A stretch of DNA of 64,000 nucleotides from Emiliania huxleyi CCMP1516 (taxonomy: Eukaryota > Haptophyta > Isochrysidales > Noelaerhabdaceae). Positions 59,924 through 64,000 of the stretch are shown one piece after another. The notes beneath the pieces are model-generated. The model saw only the letters and a list, made by a program, of their open reading frames with translations. It did no database searches and was not told where the DNA came from. Location of the stretch: contig NW_005202428.1 of assembly GCF_000372725.1 (NCBI RefSeq), positions 522,607 through 586,606 on the forward strand, given 5' to 3'. Position 1 is the stretch's first letter. Every line of letters begins with the position of its first letter. The position numbers and the translations under genes were made by a program.

Positions 59924-60968
59924 GGAGGGCGCCTGGGTCTAAATTTAGTGCGTGTGAATGAACTTTAGTGATAGTTTAGTGCGCTATTTAGTGCGTGTTC
60001 GAGTGCGTATATAGTGCGACTTTAACGCAAATTTAGTGCAAATTTAGTGCAAATTTAGCACATATTTAGCACATATTTAGTGTGTTTTATCTCCAATTTA
60101 GCGCCACATTTAGTTCACTTTAGGTGCGGGCAGCTGCAGTACATTTAGTGTGGGTCCCGCATCTTTAGTGCGGGCACGCACCTTTAGCACGGCTTCCCGG
60201 CCACACCACAGCTAGCCAGGGCCGCGTGCTTTGCTCCTTGGCTGCCAAGAATGCACCACAGGAGATGCCTGGCCCCTGCCCTCATGACCCAAAGGCAGGC
60301 TCCCAGTGAGGCTAGATATGCCGCCCTCCAGAGCAAGATCTCCCGACTGAGCACAGGCACAGCACCGATTCCCGAGAGGAGGACCAGCACAGTTGAATGC
60401 GCCACCGCAAGCACCACCTCCGACCGCACAACCCATGCTGTGCCCGTGACCACCAGCTGTAATAGAGTAGAGGTGAGGGTCGGTGTTGGAATTTCAAAAC
60501 CAATGTTGAACCAAAGGATGAAGGATCCAGACCACGATGACAGAAACGGCCAAATGGCCATGATCCATGTAGTCACCGCAAGCAGCTTTACATACGCGTG
60601 TACTCGTAGCATGTTGGATCCAGCCCCAGGCATGCACCTCCTCCTAAGTGCAATGGCAAATACACCGGGTTTTCTTCGTTCGGTTGGGGACGGGACGGGG
60701 AACTTTTGCGAGTGGGCAGGGGACTGCAGGGGGACAGGGGGAGGGAGGCCCAGCGAGGGGCTGCGGCTGGATCCTACTGCGCGGCTGGACTAAAGACGCA
60801 CTAAACCTCGCTAAATCTGGATGTAAAGTCGCACTAAATTTGCGCTAAATTTGCGCTAAATTTGCACTAAAGTTGCGCTAAATTCGCGCTAAATTTGCGC
60901 TAAAGTGCGCTAAAGATGCAGTAGATAAACACTTCACACCGCACTAAATTTAGATCCAGGCGCCCTCC
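59924..60968. mobile_element. DNA transposon-like element, 1045 bp, with TIRs and 6-bp TSD
   Basis: The left end GGAGGGCGCCTGGGTCTAAA at 59924 is repeated inverted at the right end (GGAGGGCGCCTGGATCTAAA reading back from 60968). The match continues through TTTAGTGCG(G)TGTGAA, about 35 bp with one mismatch and one indel. TGTAGA stands immediately outside both ends (59918-59923 and 60969-60974), a 6-bp target-site duplication. Subterminal arrays of TTTAGTGC / GCGCTAAATTT motifs lie inside both ends (59940-60185, 60790-60950) in opposite orientation. No transposase is recognised, so it is probably non-autonomous. Superfamily not assigned. Confidence 0.92.
60184..60633 (-). CDS. Hydrophobic ORF inside the transposon
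   Basis: 149 codons with several hydrophobic stretches (LLAVTTWIMAIWPFLSSW, LLQLVVTGTAWVV, VVLAVAHSTVLVLLSGI, LLWRAAYLASLGACLWVM). It is not a transposase. It may be a captured gene fragment or fortuitous; base use is less GC-rich than host genes. Low confidence that it is expressed. Confidence 0.25.
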   Translation of the reverse strand: MPGAGSNMLRVHAYVKLLAVTTWIMAIWPFLSSWSGSFILWFNIGFEIPTPTLTSTLLQLVVTGTAWVVRSEVVLAVAHSTVLVLLSGIGAVPVLSREILLWRAAYLASLGACLWVMRAGARHLLWCILGSQGAKHAALASCGVAGKPC

Positions 60969-61004
60969 TGTAGAACAACTGCAGGAGGAGCAACGAAGAG
61001 CAGG

Positions 61005-61544
61005 ATGCAATTCGGCCAGGGCGGGGGCGGGGCCGTCAGCGTGTGCATGCCCGTCCGGTCCGGCCAAGAGTCTCCGCGGCTGCACCTCGGCAGCGTCCGT
61101 GTCGACTTCATGGACACGCATCCAGCATACTGCACGGTAAACAAGTTTGCCTTCTGCTACGCCAAGTGCGAGGTTCTCCAGCGGATGACGTCAAAGATGC
61201 TGCGAGGCACTGCCGCCGTCGCCCTAGAGGCGGCGTGCTCAGAAACCGAAACGGGCGCCCAGCTGATACTGGTCGTCTGCAATGGAATCGTCGTCGGCAG
61301 CGTCGGTGGAGAGACGGCTGCGACGCTCGCCGGCGCGATTGCCGCGGGCGAGCTCGATCTCGTGGGCGGCAACAGGGCACCCTCGTGGAGCGAGGCCGAC
61401 TTTGACGTGTTTCTCCTCGGCCACCGCAGAGCGGGCGCCGCGTGCGAGTGGGCGGAGCGGCTGAGCGCGCGCTGCGATGGCTTCGAGGCGCACGTCTGGG
61501 CCGAGAAGAGAGACTGCTCTAGCGGAACCTGCGAGTGCTGTTAG
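61005..61544 (+). CDS. Uncharacterised Cys-containing protein
   Basis: 179 residues, single exon, ATG at 61005, 31 bp after the transposon's right TSD. The N-terminal part reads VSVCMPVRSGQESPRLHLGS, VRVDFMDTHPAYCTVNKFAF; the middle MLRGTAAVALEAACSETETG, AQLILVVCNGIVVGSVGG; the end HVWAEKRDCSSGTCECC. Mixed alpha/beta pattern and sensible composition support a real gene. No family recognised. The transposon insertion right upstream probably separates it from part of its original promoter or 5'UTR. Confidence 0.55.
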   Translation: MQFGQGGGGAVSVCMPVRSGQESPRLHLGSVRVDFMDTHPAYCTVNKFAFCYAKCEVLQRMTSKMLRGTAAVALEAACSETETGAQLILVVCNGIVVGSVGGETAATLAGAIAAGELDLVGGNRAPSWSEADFDVFLLGHRRAGAACEWAERLSARCDGFEAHVWAEKRDCSSGTCECC

Positions 61545-61999
61545 TGATGTTGTGCGTCGCGCATTGGAGCGGCCGTCGCCCCTCGTGCGTCGTGGAGAGA
61601 CAATACTGACGTATGCCGGGGAGCTCCGGGACACGGCCGGGACAGTGGGAGATCCCACCGATCGAGATCTCCAGATGATCCGGATGTGTTCATGCATGTC
61701 TAATTTGTATAAACGATTGTATACGTGTATACGCCGCGCGCAGTTCCAAAACCCGCCCACCATATCTTTCCTCCAGCACACCAGGCACGACCCTCGACTG
61801 CGTGGCGAGCGCGAAAAATCCGGCGTCCGAACGCCGCGCCGCGCGGGCGCATGGCGCCACCGGAGCCGGAGCCGGAGCGAGCTTTGCTCTGGAGCTTGAC
61901 GCGCCTCGAGGCAAGCTGGACTTGAAAGGCGCAAGCAAGAGGCGAGGCGGCCTCGCGGCCCTGCCCGCGCAGAGAGAACGGCGGCCACCCTTTCCGCCG
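61545..61999. other. Convergent intergenic region
   Basis: 455 bp between the 61005 gene and the translocator stop. Includes an AT-rich 3' flank (61690-61735). No gene. Confidence 0.5.
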
Positions 62000-62527
62000 T
62001 CAGCAGCGCGCCTTTGCGAGGGAGTAGAGGAAGACGCCGCCGATGGCGACGGCGGATCCGAGCGCGCCGGCAGGAGTGAGCGGGTTGCGGAAGACGACGA
62101 GGGAGATGAGGATGACGGCGACGCGCCTATGGGAGTCGAACCGATGGGGAGTGAATCGCTGCGTGAGGTGCACGGAGTGCCCTGCCGAGAGGCAGAGGGG
62201 AGGGGAGGCAGAGGGGAGGAGAGGAGGGGAGGCAGAGGGCAGCGGAAGACGCGCTTGTGACGGTATGTTGGCTCGAATCTCGGCGGTATCTCGGCGGTAT
62301 CTCGGCGGTATCTCGGCGGTATCTCGGCACGCGCTTGACGGTGTTGGCGACGGCGTGCGTCACCGGGTGAACCTACATGGCGAGATCTCGCCGAGATCTC
62401 GCCAAGATCTCGCCGAGATCTCGCCGAGGTGCGGGCGACGGCGTAGGGCTCGCCGACGAGAGGGCGAGGAAGGCGCACTCATTGTAAAAGTAGTGCGACG
62501 TGCCTATCACAGCAGGAATATGGGAGT

Positions 62528-62559
<32 letters not shown>

Positions 62560-63743
62560 CAGTAGTAGCAGTAGTAGTAGTAGTAGTAGGAGCAGGAGCA
62601 GGGTGGGGGTAAGTAAGTAAGTAAGTGAAGTTGTGCAGTAGCGAAAGTAGTGCGACGTGCCGAGGAGCAGCAGCTGGCGTGCGAACGTGCGGCGGCCCAT
62701 CTTTTCGACGGTCGCGGCGGTGCCTGGCGGCAAGACGGTGTGGGTGAGGTGTGGGCGAGGTGTGGGTGAGGTGTGGGCGAGAGGTGGAGGTGTGGGTGAG
62801 GTGAGGGCGAGAGGTGTGTGGGCGAGAGGTGGAGGTGTGGGCGAGGTGTGGGCGAGAGGCTTGGGCGAGGCGAGTGCCCGCGGCGATGCGAGGCCCCTCG
62901 ACGAGAGCGGCGACGGGGAGGCAGCCGAGGAGGGCCATGAGGGTGAGCACTCCGTACAGGTTCTGCGAGGTGAGGTTCGAGCCTACAGACGGCGGGAGAG
63001 ACACGTCCGAGACACGTCCGAGACACGTCCGAGTCGAGGCGCGGGCACGAGGGGAGGGGGAGGCACGAGCCGATGTCTCCGCCCGACATGACGCTCTTGG
63101 CGGCGATGGCGCGCAGCGCAAAGGCGACGTTGGAGAGGAGGCCTAGACACTTGCGAGACACTCGCTAGACACTTGGTAGACACTGCCAGACGAAGGCGAC
63201 GTTGGAGAGGAGGCCTAGACACTTGCGAGACACTCGCTAGACACTTGGTAGACACTGCCAGACGGAGGCGACGTTGGAGAGGAGGCCGGAGGTGAGCGAG
63301 ACGGCGGAGAAGGAGACCTGGCGGTGTCGGAAGGAGGTGGATGTGAGGGCCACGGGCCGGTGTGGCCAGGCACGTTGTGCCGAGGGTGCTTGGGCAGTGT
63401 GTCTAGGAAGTGTCTGCGCAGTGTCTCTGGCAGTGTCTAGGAAGTGTCTAGGCAGTGTCTAGGAGGTGTCTGTGCAGTCCCGAGGAAGTGTCTAGGCATT
63501 GTCTGGAGGTGTTAAGGAAGTGTGTCTATGGCGGAGTGAGCCTCCGAGGCAGAGGCGAGGCAGACGCCGAAGACGACGGGCAGCAGCGAGAGGTAGACGG
63601 GGAGAGGGAAGGTCTGGCCGAGCAGCAGCGCCGAGAAGGCGCAGGTGAAGAGCGGCTCGAGTGTCTTGACGACCTACAAGGCCAGAGGCGAGCCGGTGCT
63701 GTGTCCCGCAGGCCGGCGAGGGCTGGGGGCGGAGGAGGGAGAG

Positions 63744-63841
<98 letters not shown>

Positions 63842-64000
63842 CGGCGGACGTTTGTGAAGGCGACAGTCCCGTACGCGGGTGCGACGGTGGAAAGGAGGTG
63901 GCCCGCCGCGAGGCAGGAGGCGACCGGGACGAGCTTCCGCACGTCATTCGCGTCGAGCGACGGCGGCGACCGCAGCCGCAGCCGCTTCTCGCCTCCGAGC
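62000..64000 (-). CDS. Triose/sugar-phosphate translocator family (TPT) protein, 5' end outside window
   Basis: Nine exons by homology, minus strand: beyond 64000-63850 ([29 protein letters not shown]), 63673-63542 ([37 protein letters not shown]), 63317-63287 ([10 protein letters not shown]), 63142-63071 ([20 protein letters not shown]), 62982-62878 ([18 protein letters not shown]...VEGPRIAA), 62723-62661, 62503-62454 ([16 protein letters not shown]), 62372-62335 ([13 protein letters not shown]), 62126-62000 ([20 protein letters not shown]...[12 protein letters not shown]). VVKTLEP, SHxxYNE and [10 protein letters not shown] are TPT hallmarks; Lys and Arg in them bind phosphate. It exchanges phosphate for C3/C5/C6 phosphates or PEP across a plastid-envelope (or Golgi) membrane. 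At least seven of eight introns have GC donors; exons go down to 31 nt. Confidence 0.9.
62127..62334 (-). repeat. 208-nt translocator intron with GAGATACCGCC repeats
   Basis: GC-AG intron. It starts GCGCGTGCCGAG and the next exon starts GCGCGTCGCCGTC. The length is about three 69-nt modules, filled with CCGAGATA repeats related to those in TBCB intron 4. Confidence 0.75.
62504..62660 (-). repeat. 157-nt translocator intron flanked by a 17-nt direct repeat
   Basis: Starts GCACGTCGCACTACTTTCGC; the downstream exon starts GCACGTCGCACTACTTTTAC. Filled with (AGC/AGT)n trinucleotides. Confidence 0.9.
63143..63286 (-). repeat. Translocator intron of two 72-nt GC...AG modules
   Basis: GCCTCCTCTCCAACGTCGCC starts both modules (63286, 63214) and the downstream exon at 63142. 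Each ends GTGTCTAG. Filler is (A)AGTGTCTAGCGAGTGTCTCG. Confidence 0.93.
63750..63836. repeat. (AG)n microsatellite, about 86 bp
   Basis: Near-perfect AG dinucleotide run on the plus strand, so (CT)n on the sense strand of the first visible translocator intron, acting as a long pyrimidine tract. Confidence 0.97.

Noticed and set aside
2803-63286. Explaining all modular introns as introner transposons with target-site duplications
   Set aside because: Module interiors are not one homologous family and the duplicated stretches (15-35 nt) are long and variable; tandem duplication fits better, although the shared filler words keep the alternative alive.
1-64000. Search for tRNA, rRNA, riboswitches and bacterial-type promoters or terminators
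   Set aside because: No cloverleaf, conserved rRNA stretch or operon logic seen by eye; the window is nuclear eukaryotic DNA.

Overview
The window looks like nuclear DNA of a photosynthetic unicellular eukaryote, most likely a haptophyte (prymnesiophyte) alga; this is inference. Visible support: very GC-rich coding DNA, many short introns, an unusual majority of GC-AG introns, a plastid-type phosphate translocator, a twin-arginine lumenal-type protein, mitochondrial enzymes, and large ankyrin/RCC1/protease fusion proteins. There is no bacterial operon structure, and I see no rRNA or tRNA gene. Three runs of N (3338-3683, 33778-33877, 48901-49000) mark assembly gaps. Several genes carry single frame breaks that may be assembly errors or real decay. 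LAYOUT: 1-847 end of an RCC1-repeat protein; 1674-3761 tubulin folding cofactor B; 4330-9169 (minus) ankyrin-kinase-RING protein; 9826-13030 (minus) malonyl-CoA decarboxylase; 13356-14142 Ala-rich coiled coil; 14433-15441 (minus) unknown; 15604-17172 (minus) membrane JmjC protein; 17328-17742 damaged small gene; 17953-18903 PAP2 phosphatase; 19602-21009 (minus) glycosyltransferase-like protein; 21395-27773 (minus) giant secreted multi-protease protein; 28440-29624 F-box/LRR-like; 30282-31190 (minus) mitochondrial carrier; 31401-34238 LAS1-like; 34980-35385 (minus) unknown exons; 35420-36440 degenerate repeat array; 37107-37856 ES1/ElbB-like DJ-1 protein; 39372-40304 (minus) glutathione S-transferase; 41619-42182 secreted Cys-rich protein; 42421-44010 (minus) decayed carboxylesterase joined to a duplicated GST 5' end; 44619-45623 C2H2 protein in a low-GC repeat-rich block; 46691-47732 lipoate-protein ligase; 49001-51849 two more RCC1 proteins; 51949-52740 decayed L-2-hydroxyglutarate dehydrogenase; 52741-54605 BTB/T1 protein; 56741-58626 long inverted repeat; 58805-59667 (minus) lumenal-type protein; 59924-60968 transposon with terminal inverted repeats and target-site duplication; 61005-61544 unknown; 62000-64000 (minus) triose-phosphate-translocator-family protein, 5' end outside. 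FUNCTION: genes are monocistronic and functionally mixed (cytoskeleton, ribosome biogenesis, mitochondrial acyl/lipoyl metabolism, plastid transport, proteolysis), so there is no pathway cluster. MAIN OBSERVATION: the introns are modular. Wherever protein homology fixes the junctions, the first 15-35 nt of an intron very often repeat the first nucleotides of the downstream exon. Introns are about 66-76 nt or close to multiples of that. Longer introns are head-to-tail arrays of GY...AG modules (Y = T or C) joined at AG|GY, so every module boundary is both an acceptor and a donor. The arrays range from identical (3 x 70 nt in MLYCD) to strongly diverged. This is what intron birth and growth by tandem duplication of AG|GT or AG|GC exon segments would leave behind.
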